A stretch of 64,000 nt of DNA, taken from positions 744,001 to 808,000 of the forward strand of contig NZ_NTLB01000001.1 of assembly GCF_002514725.1 (NCBI RefSeq), written 5' to 3'. The first letter of the stretch is position 1, and every line of letters begins with the position of its first letter. Source of the stretch: Mangrovitalea sediminis (GTDB lineage: Bacteria > Pseudomonadota > Gammaproteobacteria > Pseudomonadales > Oleiphilaceae). The notes beneath the pieces were generated by a model, which was given only the letters and a program-made list of their open reading frames with translations, did no database searches and was not told the origin of the DNA. Shown here in pieces: positions 36,209 to 45,582 of this stretch. Position numbers and translations under genes: made by a program.

Positions 36209-37588
36209 ATGGATTATCAGCCCATCAATGCTCGCGTTTCTCCCGAGGGCAGCCTGGAGATTCTTTCCAGCCAGGAAGTGAACAGCCTCAAGGACGATGG
36301 CGAAGGCGGCCTCTATCGCCTCTTCCGCCAGTGTGCCCTCGCCGTGATGAACAGCGGCAGTCATACCGATGACTGCAAAGCGATCATGGAGACCTACGCC
36401 GACTTCGATATACGCCTGGTGCAGCAACCTCGTGGCATCAAGGTCGAACTGATCAACGCCCCCGCTGCCGCGTTCGTCGACGGAGCGATGATCCGCGGGA
36501 TGCGTGAAAACCTGTTTTCCGTGCTGCGCGATATCGTCTACACCCATTCCATACTGACCGGCCCGATCGGGGACGACACCTCGACCAGCGCGGGCATCAC
36601 CAACCTGATCTTTCAGATCCTGCGTAATGCCGGACTTTTCCTGCAGGGCCATCAACCCAACATCGTGGTCTGCTGGGGCGGTCACTCCATCAGCCGCGAG
36701 GAATATGACTACAGCAAGGAAGTCGGCCACCAATTGGGCCTGCGGGGCCTGAATGTCTGCACGGGCTGCGGCCCCGGCGCCATGAAAGGGCCGATGAAGG
36801 GCGCCACCATCGCCCATGCCAAACAGCGGGAGAAGAACGGTCGCTATATCGGCATCACCGAGCCCGGCATCATCGCAGCCGAAGCCCCGAACCCCATCGT
36901 CAACGAACTGGTGATCATGCCGGATATCGAAAAACGCCTGGAGAGCTTCCTGAGGGTGGGGCACGGCATCATCGTGTTCCCGGGCGGCGCCGGTACGGCA
37001 GAAGAGATCCTTTACCTGCTGGGCGTGCTGATGCACCCGGAAAATCGCGAGTTGCCGTTCCTGATCATCTTCACCGGCTCAGCCGAGAATGCCGATTACT
37101 TCCAGATGATCGACGACTTTGTCCGCGGCACCCTGGGCAACGAGGCGGCATCCCGTTACCGCATCATCATCGACGATCCGGTACAGGTCGCACGGGAGAT
37201 GAAGGCCGGCATGGAGGTCATACGAGAGTTCCGGCGCCGCTGCCAGGACGCTTACTACTTCAACTGGTTACTGAAGATCGATCCGGTCTTCCAGCAACCC
37301 TTCGAACCCACCCATGACAGCATGCGGGCACTGGCCCTGCACCGCAACCAGCCGGTGCATCTGCTGGCATCGACACTGCGACGCGCCTTCAGCGGCATAG
37401 TGGCGGGTAACGTGAAGGAGCATGGGATTCGGCAGGTCGAAGAGCGAGGCCCCTTCGAAATCTCAGGCGACGCCGACATTCTGGAACCGCTGGAAACGCT
37501 GCTGACGACGTTCGTGCAGCAGCATCGGATGAAACTGCCGGGCAGCACCTACCGCCCGAGCTACCGGATTGTCCCCCGCGAGAGCTGA
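36209..37588 (+). CDS. ppnN: Pyrimidine/purine nucleotide 5'-monophosphate nucleosidase
   Basis: A 459-residue LOG-family enzyme of E. coli PpnN (YgdH) length (454). It splits nucleoside monophosphates into base and ribose 5-phosphate and is regulated by (p)ppGpp in E. coli. The lysine-decarboxylase-like motif PGGAGTAEEILYLLGV lies near residue 258, with VCWGGHSISREEYDYSKEVG and GCGPGAMKGPMKGA before it. N- and C-terminal extensions unique to PpnN are present. It is divergent from thiI. Confidence 0.94.
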   Translation: MDYQPINARVSPEGSLEILSSQEVNSLKDDGEGGLYRLFRQCALAVMNSGSHTDDCKAIMETYADFDIRLVQQPRGIKVELINAPAAAFVDGAMIRGMRENLFSVLRDIVYTHSILTGPIGDDTSTSAGITNLIFQILRNAGLFLQGHQPNIVVCWGGHSISREEYDYSKEVGHQLGLRGLNVCTGCGPGAMKGPMKGATIAHAKQREKNGRYIGITEPGIIAAEAPNPIVNELVIMPDIEKRLESFLRVGHGIIVFPGGAGTAEEILYLLGVLMHPENRELPFLIIFTGSAENADYFQMIDDFVRGTLGNEAASRYRIIIDDPVQVAREMKAGMEVIREFRRRCQDAYYFNWLLKIDPVFQQPFEPTHDSMRALALHRNQPVHLLASTLRRAFSGIVAGNVKEHGIRQVEERGPFEISGDADILEPLETLLTTFVQQHRMKLPGSTYRPSYRIVPRES

Positions 37589-37634
37589 ACCGGCAAACGG
37601 TGCCGCTTTAATCCGGCGGCACCGTCACGGCAAA

Positions 37635-37967
37635 CTACTGGGCTTTCAGGCTGCTGAAATAGGCAGCAACGTTCTCGATATCCTGATCGCTCAGTTGAGA
37701 AGCCTGCGCCTGCATAATGACGGCCTGTCCACCCTGACGCTGCTTGGAACGATAGGCTTCCAGCGCCTTGATGAGATACTGCTCATTCTGGCCCGCCAGG
37801 TTGGGATAGGAAGGGATCAATGCCTTTCCCTGCAATCCATGACACGCAGAACAGACGGCCTGAACCTTGGCTTTCCCGGCAGCGATATCCCCCTTCGCCA
37901 ATGCACCCATCGAGAAGGTGGCGACGGCCGAGGTCAGGGCAACGGCGGTTATTGTTTTAAATCTCAC
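37635..37967 (-). CDS. Small periplasmic c-type cytochrome
   Basis: A 110-residue monohaem cytochrome. A signal peptide (about 1-24, ending SMGALA) precedes the haem site [11 protein letters not shown]; the likely methionine ligand is in VIMQAQ near residue 83, and the end [14 protein letters not shown] is typical of the c4/c5-like class. It would shuttle electrons in the periplasm. The GTG at 37967 has GGGAG eight bases upstream and places the signal peptide correctly; a longer frame from 38012 would not. Confidence 0.85.
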   Translation of the reverse strand: MRFKTITAVALTSAVATFSMGALAKGDIAAGKAKVQAVCSACHGLQGKALIPSYPNLAGQNEQYLIKALEAYRSKQRQGGQAVIMQAQASQLSDQDIENVAAYFSSLKAQ

Positions 37968-38188
37968 GGCTTTGGCTCCCGTTTCCGACAATGAAGAATC
38001 CTTGGCCGTCACCGACTCAGGACATCGAAGAACCGGTTCCAGCGGACCTGTTTATATCACAGGGATGACTCAACGGACAGCGTGCGACCGAAACCGCTGG
38101 TGGCGAAGTCAAGTGGCCCGATTCCCAGAAAGCCACGTGCCATTCGATAATTTAGCTTTGCACCTCAGGCCTCCCTTTGCGTATAACG

Positions 38189-38247
38189 TAAGGAACCCCT
38201 GAATCCTATTCAAGCATCTTTCAGCGGCGACTTTCGGGGGTTCCTTA
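38189..38247 (+). repeat. Long inverted repeat in the leader of the ferrochelatase homolog
   Basis: Arms 38189-38203 and 38233-38247 pair over 15 positions (11 perfect, one G-T wobble, three more perfect) around a 29-base loop, ending 27 bases before the ATG. A possible TATAAC -10 at 38182-38187 just precedes the left arm, so the hairpin could form at the 5' end of the mRNA or serve as an operator. Confidence 0.55.
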
Positions 38248-38274
38248 TTCGACGATAACAGGGTCCCATCTGCC

Positions 38275-39318
38275 ATGAAGACCTCCCTGAACCAGGATTC
38301 CGGGAAATCACAACAAGGGGCCATGCACGCCAGCAACCAACTGGGCGTGATTCTTACCGGCCTCGGCAGCCCCGATGCCACCACGGCATCCGCCGTGCGT
38401 AAGCATCTGCGTGCCGTATTGGGCGATCGTCGTGTTGTGGAACTGCCGGTCTGGCTGCGCTGGGTCTGGCGCCAGTTGCAGGTCATACGCCTAAGCGGCC
38501 CCCTCACCCGGGCGTATCGGAACAGCTGGCATCTGGAGGAGGGACCGATGCGCAGCATGACCCGTAGCCAGGCACAGAAGCTGGAACGACACCTGCGTCG
38601 CAGCCTGCACCAGCTCAACGTGCAGGTCCTACCTGCCATGACCTTCGGCCGCCCCTCTCTGGAAGCCGCCCTGCAGCTCCTCGGCCAGCGCGGCATACAG
38701 CGCATCGTGGTGTTACCGCTGTATCCGCAGTATTCCTCAACCACCACCGGCGCCACCTGGGATGCCGTTGCCCGAGCCCTGCAGCGCACCCGCAACCTGC
38801 CGGACCTGCGGTTCGTGCTCGACTATCACCGCCATCCCCTCTATATCGAAGCGCTGGCCCAATCGGTAAGAGCCCACTGGGAACACCGGGGCCGGCGCGG
38901 CAAGCTGCTGTTCTCCTTTCTCGGCATTCCGCGGGCCTATGCCGACAAAGGAGACGCCTACCCCCTTGCCTGCCAGGAAACTGCGCAACGGGTCGCCACC
39001 GCGCTGGACCTCCCAGTCGGCGAATGGATGTTGAGCTACCAACCGGGCTACGGCCCTGCCCCCAGCCTGACCCCGCTCACGGCCACCACCGTCGAACGCC
39101 TGGCTCGAGAGGGCGCCGCTCACTTGGACGTGATCTGCCCGGGTTTCGCCGCCGACGGCATGGAAACCCTGGAATCGGTCAACCAACTGTATCAGTCACT
39201 GACTACCGCTTATCGCAACCTCGATTTGCAGTACATCCCCGCCCTTAACGACAGCGAGGTTCACGCCCGCCTGATGCACGCACTGATCCTGCAGCAGATA
39301 CGCGGCTGGTGGGACTGA
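38275..39318 (+). CDS. Ferrochelatase homolog lacking the catalytic histidine
   Basis: A 347-residue protein co-linear with E. coli HemH: PDATTASAVRKHL, VVLPLYPQYSSTTTGATWDAV, DYHRHPLYIEAL, CPGFAADGMETLES and YIPALND are all recognisable. The strictly conserved active-site motif SYHGIP, whose His binds metal, reads SFLGIP here (Leu codon CTC at about residue 221), and the QSRFG block has become QPGYG. The downstream conserved Glu is kept. Iron insertion into protoporphyrin is therefore doubtful; it may be a porphyrin-binding paralog. An AraC-type regulator follows on the opposite strand. Confidence 0.85.
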   Translation: MKTSLNQDSGKSQQGAMHASNQLGVILTGLGSPDATTASAVRKHLRAVLGDRRVVELPVWLRWVWRQLQVIRLSGPLTRAYRNSWHLEEGPMRSMTRSQAQKLERHLRRSLHQLNVQVLPAMTFGRPSLEAALQLLGQRGIQRIVVLPLYPQYSSTTTGATWDAVARALQRTRNLPDLRFVLDYHRHPLYIEALAQSVRAHWEHRGRRGKLLFSFLGIPRAYADKGDAYPLACQETAQRVATALDLPVGEWMLSYQPGYGPAPSLTPLTATTVERLAREGAAHLDVICPGFAADGMETLESVNQLYQSLTTAYRNLDLQYIPALNDSEVHARLMHALILQQIRGWWD

Positions 39319-39321
39319 GCG

Positions 39322-40200
39322 TCAAACGCCCTTCAGGCGCCGGTAATCCCGGGGAGAAAGTCCGATCATCTTCTTGAACAGGCGGGAAAAGTAATAGGCA
39401 TCTTCATAACCCAATTCGCGGGCAATCACCGCGACCGGTTTGCGGGTAGTGTCCAGCAGATAGGCCGCATGCTCCATTTTGAAGCGGATAAAGCGCTGGA
39501 TCGGCGAGCTGCCGGTCATTTCCTTGTAGCGCTTGGCGAAGTAAAAACGCGACAGGTTGACGTGAGCCGCCAGTTGGTTCAAATCCAGGTGGCCGTGCAG
39601 GTGATGCAGCATCTGCCCATGGATTTCATCGAGATTGAGGGGCTGGTGGCCGTGACGTGCCTTGGCAATCTGCACGGCGATATACGTCAGCAGGCGCCGC
39701 AGGTGATTAGCCACATGGATGTAGACTTTCTGGCTGAAACCGGACTGACGAACCGCCAGCAGGGTTTCGAAATCCTCCACCACCCGGGGCTGGACGCCCA
39801 GCGGCAGCGAAGGCTGCTCGAAACTGTAGCCGAAATTCTCGATGAAATCGTCGCTCAGGGAACCCTCGAAGTGCACCCAGAAGATACTCCAGGGATCGGC
39901 GGCATCCGCCTGGTAACGGTGCACGCAATCCCGGGGTAACAGCACCAGATCCCCCCGTCCGATACGATGAGGACGACCTTCCACCTGGAGATCCGCCACC
40001 CCCCCGAGACAGTAGATCAGCAGGTGGTCGTCATGCAGGTCACGCTGCATCTCGTGGCCGCCCGCCTTGGGATAATAGCCGAAACTCGTAGGATAGAGGT
40101 CCCGACACAAGGGGTGTTGACGCAATGTCTCGACAATATAGTCCGGGACAATGAATCGGATACCATCGGGACCCAGCGGCCACCGAGAGGGTTTCGACAT
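39322..40200 (-). CDS. AraC/XylS-family transcriptional regulator
   Basis: A 292-residue regulator with an N-terminal cupin sensing domain (about 35-150; HLLIYCLGGVADLQVEG, GDLVLLPRDCVHRYQAD) and a C-terminal double helix-turn-helix (about 195-290; LNQLAAHVNLSRFYFAKRYKEMTG and VAVIARELGYEDAYYFSRLFKKMIG). This is the layout of sugar-responsive AraC proteins; the ligand is unknown. It converges with the ferrochelatase homolog, three bases apart. Confidence 0.9.
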   Translation of the reverse strand: MSKPSRWPLGPDGIRFIVPDYIVETLRQHPLCRDLYPTSFGYYPKAGGHEMQRDLHDDHLLIYCLGGVADLQVEGRPHRIGRGDLVLLPRDCVHRYQADAADPWSIFWVHFEGSLSDDFIENFGYSFEQPSLPLGVQPRVVEDFETLLAVRQSGFSQKVYIHVANHLRRLLTYIAVQIAKARHGHQPLNLDEIHGQMLHHLHGHLDLNQLAAHVNLSRFYFAKRYKEMTGSSPIQRFIRFKMEHAAYLLDTTRKPVAVIARELGYEDAYYFSRLFKKMIGLSPRDYRRLKGV

Positions 40201-40580
40201 AAAAACCTTCTATATAAACAAGGAACTACGCTTTATGACAGACGTGTTATCAAGCAACGGGAGAACAATAATATCCATCAATACGACAATTTAATCAATC
40301 CAGAGCAAGTGCTTGGTATGTTTGAATGACGTCGTCGCTGCTAACGAAGACGCTATAAGCCGACCGCCATAACAAAAACAAGAAATGGCAGGCAAAATAA
40401 GAACAAGAGGCAAATAGTGTAAAGCCCTGGGGAAAACGAACAGCTTGGTTAGCAGCGACTTTTGTTTTCTCCTGCCACCTTCCCACCATTTTTTGTCTTG
40501 CCAAAGCCAAAGCGGTTTCCGTAGCATTTGAAGGGAAGCCCCACTCCCGTCAACCGCGTTTCAATGCGTGCAGACTCATC
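40201..40580. other. Intergenic region upstream of the AraC regulator
   Basis: About 380 bases, noticeably more AT-rich than the flanking genes. A minus-strand frame at 40291-40527 would encode a 78-residue basic protein with one hydrophobic stretch, but no ribosome binding site or family match supports it. Divergent promoters for araC and the crotonase gene are likely here. Confidence 0.3.
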
Positions 40581-41681
40581 ATGTCAATCGTGGCCCGAGA
40601 AATTTCCTGCGCCGAAGGCCGTATTGGCGTTCTGACGCTATCTTCGCCGCCGTTTAGTGGCCACCTGTCGCTGAAAGGCATCGACGACAGTCTCGCAGCG
40701 CTCCGGCGATGGAAAGACGATGCCGCCCTGGCCCTGGTCGTCCTGCACGGGGACGAAAACACCTTTTGCACCGGTGTCGACCTGCGCGCCCTGCACGAAA
40801 CCCTGCTCCCCGGTCGGAATGCGTTGCCGCCCTACATCGAGAGCACTTTCATCCAACTGGCGTTACTGTTCCACCAGTTGCACACCTATCCCAAACCGGT
40901 TTTGGCCTGGGCCTCGGGTGCCGCCGATGGTGCCGGTCTCGGTCTGCTGTCCGCCTGCCGCTATCGTTTGGGCACACCGTCCCTATGCCTCTCTCAGACG
41001 GAGGTCCTCAGTGGCTATTGTCCCGCGGCCGGGGCGACCTGGTATCTCAACCGCCTACCCGGCAATATTGGCCTTTTCCTGGCTCTGACCGGAGTCGGCA
41101 TACGGGCCGGGGATGCCTGCCGCCTGGGCCTGCTCGACAATTTAGTGGATGGGGACAGTCTGGAACCGCTGCTCGAGTCACTGCGGCAAACCCGCTGGGA
41201 TACGACGATGGCAGCCAACGACAACCGGCTGCACCGACTGCTCAAGCAATTTCCCCGGGAATCGGCGACCGCCGAAAACTCGCCCATGGCAAACCATGAG
41301 GCCGCCATCATCGAGGACTGCCGGGCACCACGGGTCAACGACGTGATCTCGGCTTTGCAGGCCCGCTCCGACGACGGCCCATGGTATGCGGAAGTTCAAC
41401 GTAATCTGCGGCGGGCCAGTCCTGTCAGCAGCCGGCTGATTCATGAACAGTTGCAACGGGGGGCATCACTTTCGCTGGCTGCGGGCTTGCGCATGGAAGT
41501 AAACCTGACCGTCAACTGCCTGCAACGCGAAGAAGCCGTCAACGGCATCTGGTCCCGCCTTAATCCGGACAGAGGATCACCCAGTTGGTCCTACCCCAAT
41601 CCGTGGGAAGTACCGGATGAGTGGATAGCGTCCCACTTCGAATCCCCTTGGCGGAACGCCCATCCACTGGATCACCTGTAA
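40581..41681 (+). CDS. Crotonase-fold protein, 3-hydroxyisobutyryl-CoA hydrolase-like
   Basis: A 366-residue member of the enoyl-CoA hydratase/isomerase superfamily. The oxyanion-hole segments are HGDENTFCTGVDLRALHE (about 55-72) and WASGAADGAGLGLLSACRYRLG, and TEVLSGYCPAAGATWYLNRLPG matches the PE...G..pD.G....L.RLPG block of HIBCH-type hydrolases. Length and the 150-residue C-terminal helical region also fit HIBCH rather than short crotonases. The substrate is not certain. Confidence 0.78.
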   Translation: MSIVAREISCAEGRIGVLTLSSPPFSGHLSLKGIDDSLAALRRWKDDAALALVVLHGDENTFCTGVDLRALHETLLPGRNALPPYIESTFIQLALLFHQLHTYPKPVLAWASGAADGAGLGLLSACRYRLGTPSLCLSQTEVLSGYCPAAGATWYLNRLPGNIGLFLALTGVGIRAGDACRLGLLDNLVDGDSLEPLLESLRQTRWDTTMAANDNRLHRLLKQFPRESATAENSPMANHEAAIIEDCRAPRVNDVISALQARSDDGPWYAEVQRNLRRASPVSSRLIHEQLQRGASLSLAAGLRMEVNLTVNCLQREEAVNGIWSRLNPDRGSPSWSYPNPWEVPDEWIASHFESPWRNAHPLDHL

Positions 41682-41695
41682 GGCGGCCGAGGGCC

Positions 41696-42382
41696 TCAGG
41701 AGGACTGAGCGCCCGCTTGCACCAGCAGCATTTCCAGGTCACGGTTATGATGATCACGGGCGATCGCCAGAGCAGTCCGGCCATCAGGCGCAACGTAATT
41801 AACGTCAGCCCCCGCTGCGATCAGGACCTGAGCCATCAGCAGATCGTTGTTCTGCACCACCTGCATCAGCAGCGATTCACCCTGCCGGGTCACGTTGACA
41901 TTGCCGCCGTCGTTCAGCAGCTCCCGAACCACCGCCAGGTTACCGGCACGTGCGGCGTAGGCTACAGCGTTGTCCCCATTGCTGTCGGTACGATTGACCG
42001 CCGCCCCGGCAGCGAGCAGCACATGCACCAGCTTGTGATCGCCATTACTGGCCGCCAACATCAGTGCACTGGGCTGTCCTGGGGGGCCGATATCGGGACG
42101 GGCACCGACACGCAACAGGGCCATGGCGACGCCGTGATGAGCCTTGGCAACCGCCAGACTCAGCGCCGTTCCCTCCGGACTGACCGCATTGACCGGACTA
42201 CCGTCGGCAATCAGTGTTTGAACCTTTTCCAGGTCCCCCTTGACGCTTGCCAGCATCAGCGGCGTCGGCGTGCTTACCTGTTCGACAGCCTGGTTGGACG
42301 CGCCTCCTGAAGACGCGCAGCCGGACAGCTGCGACATCCCCAGTAAACCCGCTACCAGGCCCGCATTGATTAGACGTCTCAT
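41696..42382 (-). CDS. Ankyrin-repeat lipoprotein
   Basis: A 228-residue exported lipoprotein. The lipobox LSGC at about residue 20 marks acylation, and the +2 residue alanine suggests sorting to the outer membrane. About five to six ankyrin repeats fill the rest (TPLMLASVKGDLEKVQTLI, SALMLAASNGDHKLVHVLL, NAVAYAARAGNLAVVRELL and others), a protein-interaction scaffold in the periplasm. The start at 42382 was chosen because it begins the signal peptide MRRLINAGLVAGLLG. Confidence 0.85.
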   Translation of the reverse strand: MRRLINAGLVAGLLGMSQLSGCASSGGASNQAVEQVSTPTPLMLASVKGDLEKVQTLIADGSPVNAVSPEGTALSLAVAKAHHGVAMALLRVGARPDIGPPGQPSALMLAASNGDHKLVHVLLAAGAAVNRTDSNGDNAVAYAARAGNLAVVRELLNDGGNVNVTRQGESLLMQVVQNNDLLMAQVLIAAGADVNYVAPDGRTALAIARDHHNRDLEMLLVQAGAQSS

Positions 42383-42490
42383 TATTATGGTTCTCGCTCC
42401 CAAGTCACTGCATTTTCCGCCAGCGCCGGGGACAGCGTAAACCGAACCGGTCACACTTCACCGTTCCCTGGCCTCGTCCTGAAGCCTGAC

Positions 42491-44629
42491 TTACTGTCTT
42501 TCGAGATCAGCCACCGTCCGAAAAAGTTCCGCCGCCAGATGACGCAAACGCTGCTCCCCCTGTCGGCGCCCGCCGACAGCGCCTTCCGCCTGCAGCTCTG
42601 CCCAGTTTCGCTGTTGCAGGACGGCCGCAACCCAGAGGGCCTGATCGTCCTCCGACCAGGTGGAGGGAATGCCCTTCAGCATTGCGTAATGACTCAGTCG
42701 CTGCAAGGGCAGCCGGGACAATTCAAACTGCCGGTGCCCCTCACCGAAATAGTGGAGCTCGCGCTCATCTTCCGGCACCAGCCCGGTGCCGGGCGGTAAT
42801 GCCGCCATCAACGCACACACCAAGCCCGCATCCAGCCAGCGCCAGTGCGTGGCGAGCAACCCCGGCCAGTGCTCGGCAAAGCGGGCTCGCTGCGCCTCGA
42901 CAAGCCGTCGGCCAGCCGTCGAAAGCCCTTCACCCAGCATGACGGCGTAAGCGCCACTACTGGCTTCACGATGCAATCCCAGACGCATGACGTCGAGACC
43001 ACAGGCACACCAGAACGCCAGCAAGGCGACGTCGGCGCCAAAACTGGTACCCAGCACATCCCAGCCCGCCATCAGGGCCTGTTCCCGGGCCGCGGCAATC
43101 AGGCGGGCGCCGATCCCGAGACGCCGACACTGGGGATGAACGGCAACCCTGACCACGCGGCCATAACGCAACCCGATGGCAGTCGGATCACCGCCATGAT
43201 TGGCCAGGGACTGGGGGAGCAGGTGTCCGCGCAGGCGTCGCCGCCCCATGGCCACCGCGTCGCCCAAAGCGGGGTCCAGGCCGCCCTCCTCCTGCACCCA
43301 GAGCACCCCCACAACAGTCTCGCCCTGCTGGGCCAGCCACAAGTGCAGGGTATCGTCATCCAGCAATTGCCGAAGGTCATCCGGCGTCGTGCGATAATGG
43401 GCTTCCACCAACAGGCCATAGGCTTGGCGGAGCAAACCCTCATCCCGGTCCCGCTCGGACCCCGGCCAGGACCTGACGACAAGCTCTGCCTCAGGCACCT
43501 CGATCTGGTGTGCCGCTTCGGCATCGAGCAGCAGGGTCCGCGTCAACCAGCTTTCCACCGGATCCCCCGGTGCCCAACGCACGGGCTGAGACAGCTCCTG
43601 GCGACGCCACTGCGGTGTCTCGGTCTCCAGCACCCGTTGGAAGCGCAAGACGAATCCCCGCCCCGATCCCTCATAACCGTGCACTGTTGTCGAAAATACG
43701 ACCCGGGCATAGGCACGCAACAACCCGGTCAATATCGCCGTCGGTAGGGCTGCGGCCTCATCCACCAACAACAGGTCCGCCGTCGGCCGTTCATGCAGCA
43801 GCACGTCCGGCGGAACAAACCGCAGCTCAGCGGCCTCTGTACGCAAAAGGCCTGATTCACCGCGGGCATCCGGCCAGGCCAGGGCGGCATGCCGGAACAG
43901 GCTGTCCACGGCAGACAGGTGGGGAGCCGTTACCAGAATACGCTGACGATCCTCCTGCAACAGTCTGGCGGCCGCAATACCGAGTGCGGACGATTTGCCC
44001 CGCCCACGGTCTGCCGTCACAACCAGCGGCCGCCGCCGGTGTCCCCGGACCACATGGATAACCGCATCGATAGCCTCGACTTGATCAGGTGTCGGCTCAA
44101 TAGCGCTGGCAGCTTGGGTGCGAGGAGCCTCCATGACGGGCACCTGCGGCCAGGGATGCGCCTGACGCAACCGCAAGATCGTGGGATCGACCAGCAAACT
44201 CTGAATCAGGCGATGAGAGAAACGCTGAGCGGACGCCTTCAGGTCGTCGCCCGTATCAGACAACGTAGACGACCGATCCTCCAACGGTGGCAGCAACATG
44301 AGGAAGATGCCACCGGCCACCAGGGTCCCGGTCAGTGCCGCCAAGGCATCGGGAGCATAGCCGCTGCGTCCATTCCAGATCAGCAGTTGCCTTTCGCTAC
44401 CCAGCCAGCGGTTGGCTTCCCCTGGCGTGCAACAGGGCACCTCTGCACAGGCCCCATCGCCCACCCAAAGCGCCCTCTCGGCAGGAACTTGTGTCAACCA
44501 GACGGCAGCAACCTGGCAAGCCCAGTCAGCCGCCCCCTCGACCAACACCATACGGCGATGACCTGACGACAACGCCTGGCCCTGAATCGACTGCGCCAGT
44601 ACGGGAACGGCAGCTAGCTGATCCTTCAT
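42491..44629 (-). CDS. tmcA: tRNA(Met) cytidine acetyltransferase
   Basis: A 712-residue RNA helicase-acetyltransferase that makes N4-acetylcytidine at the wobble base of elongator tRNA-Met using ATP and acetyl-CoA. Visible parts: N-terminal DUF1726 domain, helicase domain with Walker A VTADRGRGKSSALG near residue 205 and VDEAAALP as Walker B, a GNAT acetyl-CoA site RVAVHPQCRRLGIGARLI near residue 500, and a C-terminal tRNA-binding region. Length is close to E. coli TmcA (671). Confidence 0.95.
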   Translation of the reverse strand: MKDQLAAVPVLAQSIQGQALSSGHRRMVLVEGAADWACQVAAVWLTQVPAERALWVGDGACAEVPCCTPGEANRWLGSERQLLIWNGRSGYAPDALAALTGTLVAGGIFLMLLPPLEDRSSTLSDTGDDLKASAQRFSHRLIQSLLVDPTILRLRQAHPWPQVPVMEAPRTQAASAIEPTPDQVEAIDAVIHVVRGHRRRPLVVTADRGRGKSSALGIAAARLLQEDRQRILVTAPHLSAVDSLFRHAALAWPDARGESGLLRTEAAELRFVPPDVLLHERPTADLLLVDEAAALPTAILTGLLRAYARVVFSTTVHGYEGSGRGFVLRFQRVLETETPQWRRQELSQPVRWAPGDPVESWLTRTLLLDAEAAHQIEVPEAELVVRSWPGSERDRDEGLLRQAYGLLVEAHYRTTPDDLRQLLDDDTLHLWLAQQGETVVGVLWVQEEGGLDPALGDAVAMGRRRLRGHLLPQSLANHGGDPTAIGLRYGRVVRVAVHPQCRRLGIGARLIAAAREQALMAGWDVLGTSFGADVALLAFWCACGLDVMRLGLHREASSGAYAVMLGEGLSTAGRRLVEAQRARFAEHWPGLLATHWRWLDAGLVCALMAALPPGTGLVPEDERELHYFGEGHRQFELSRLPLQRLSHYAMLKGIPSTWSEDDQALWVAAVLQQRNWAELQAEGAVGGRRQGEQRLRHLAAELFRTVADLERQ

Positions 44630-44668
44630 CGTGAAATACCGGCACCTTCAACCGATACGATGGCCATC

Positions 44669-45055
44669 TCAGCTGAGATCGACTGCATAGCGTTTGAGGG
44701 CACCCAGCTCGCAATGCTCCAGCGCCGCTTCGCCGGTCGCCTGAATTCGTACCCGGGGCGGGCAGCCTGCCTCATAGGCCTCCTGCCAGCGCGTGGCGCA
44801 TAAGCACCAGCTATCGCCAGCACGCAGCCCCGGAAAGCCGAAGGCCGGCATCGGTGTGCTCAGGTCGTTACCCCGTTCCCGGGAAAACGCCAGGAATTCG
44901 TTCGTCATTACCACGCAGACGGCATGCACGCCCACATCGTCCGGCCCGCAACGGCAAAAGCCATCACGGTAAAACCCGGTAACCGGGTCGGCGCTACACG
45001 ACTGCAAAGGCTCTCCCAGTACGTTCAGCGGTGTCGTCTTATCCATTGCAGGCAT
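44669..45055 (-). CDS. DUF2237 family protein
   Basis: A 128-residue protein of the widespread DUF2237 family: NVLGEPLQSCSADPVTGFYRDGFC at the N-terminus, GVHAVCVVMTNEFLAFSRERGNDLSTP in the middle and GDSWCLCATRWQEA near residue 80 are its conserved blocks with several invariant cysteines. Function unknown. GGGAGAG precedes the ATG at 45055; a second ATG at 45046 is possible. It lies upstream of tmcA on the same strand. Confidence 0.9.
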   Translation of the reverse strand: MPAMDKTTPLNVLGEPLQSCSADPVTGFYRDGFCRCGPDDVGVHAVCVVMTNEFLAFSRERGNDLSTPMPAFGFPGLRAGDSWCLCATRWQEAYEAGCPPRVRIQATGEAALEHCELGALKRYAVDLS

Positions 45056-45142
45056 TAGGGTCTCTCCCTGGGCGGATAGCGGAAAGGCCCCATTATGACG
45101 AACTGGAGGACACTGAGCACCCAGAACCGCTGTCGGCGGGCT

Positions 45143-45319
45143 TCAGCCTCCGGAAAGACGGTGCCTGCGCTGGCGAATCATGCTCCGATAGGTCTCGCTG
45201 AGCGCCCTGGCCTCAATGGCAGGACAGCGCTCGAGAATCATCAGGCGCATTTCAAAGCGGGCAATTTCCATCGCCAGCCGGTATTTACGTTCATCGGGAA
45301 CAGCAGTAGCTTCCGTCAT
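45143..45319 (-). CDS. Small helical protein of unknown function
   Basis: About 58 residues from the ATG at 45319. The sequence KYRLAMEIARFEMRLMILERC is strongly helical, followed by a basic end. GGAG lies about eleven bases upstream. No family recognised; a longer frame starts at 45370 with no better site. Confidence 0.4.
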   Translation of the reverse strand: MTEATAVPDERKYRLAMEIARFEMRLMILERCPAIEARALSETYRSMIRQRRHRLSGG

Positions 45320-45582
45320 GGGACCACAGACTCCAGGACAGGGGGAAAGAAGTTTGCGCAAACCGAGCACAGAACGTGCCAGATAGGCGATGCACCACTA
45401 TTCCACTATCACATTGATATCCAATGACATTGTCGTGACAACATGACTACCGGAAGCCTCCTTCGCACCAACAGGGTTCCCGGCGGTGCCGTTACGCGCG
45501 ATAAGCGGGCACGGTCGGAAACAGTTCCGCCGCACCGGGCGGCTTCAGGTACAATGCGAGGCTTCTGAGCACGAGGAGCCTC

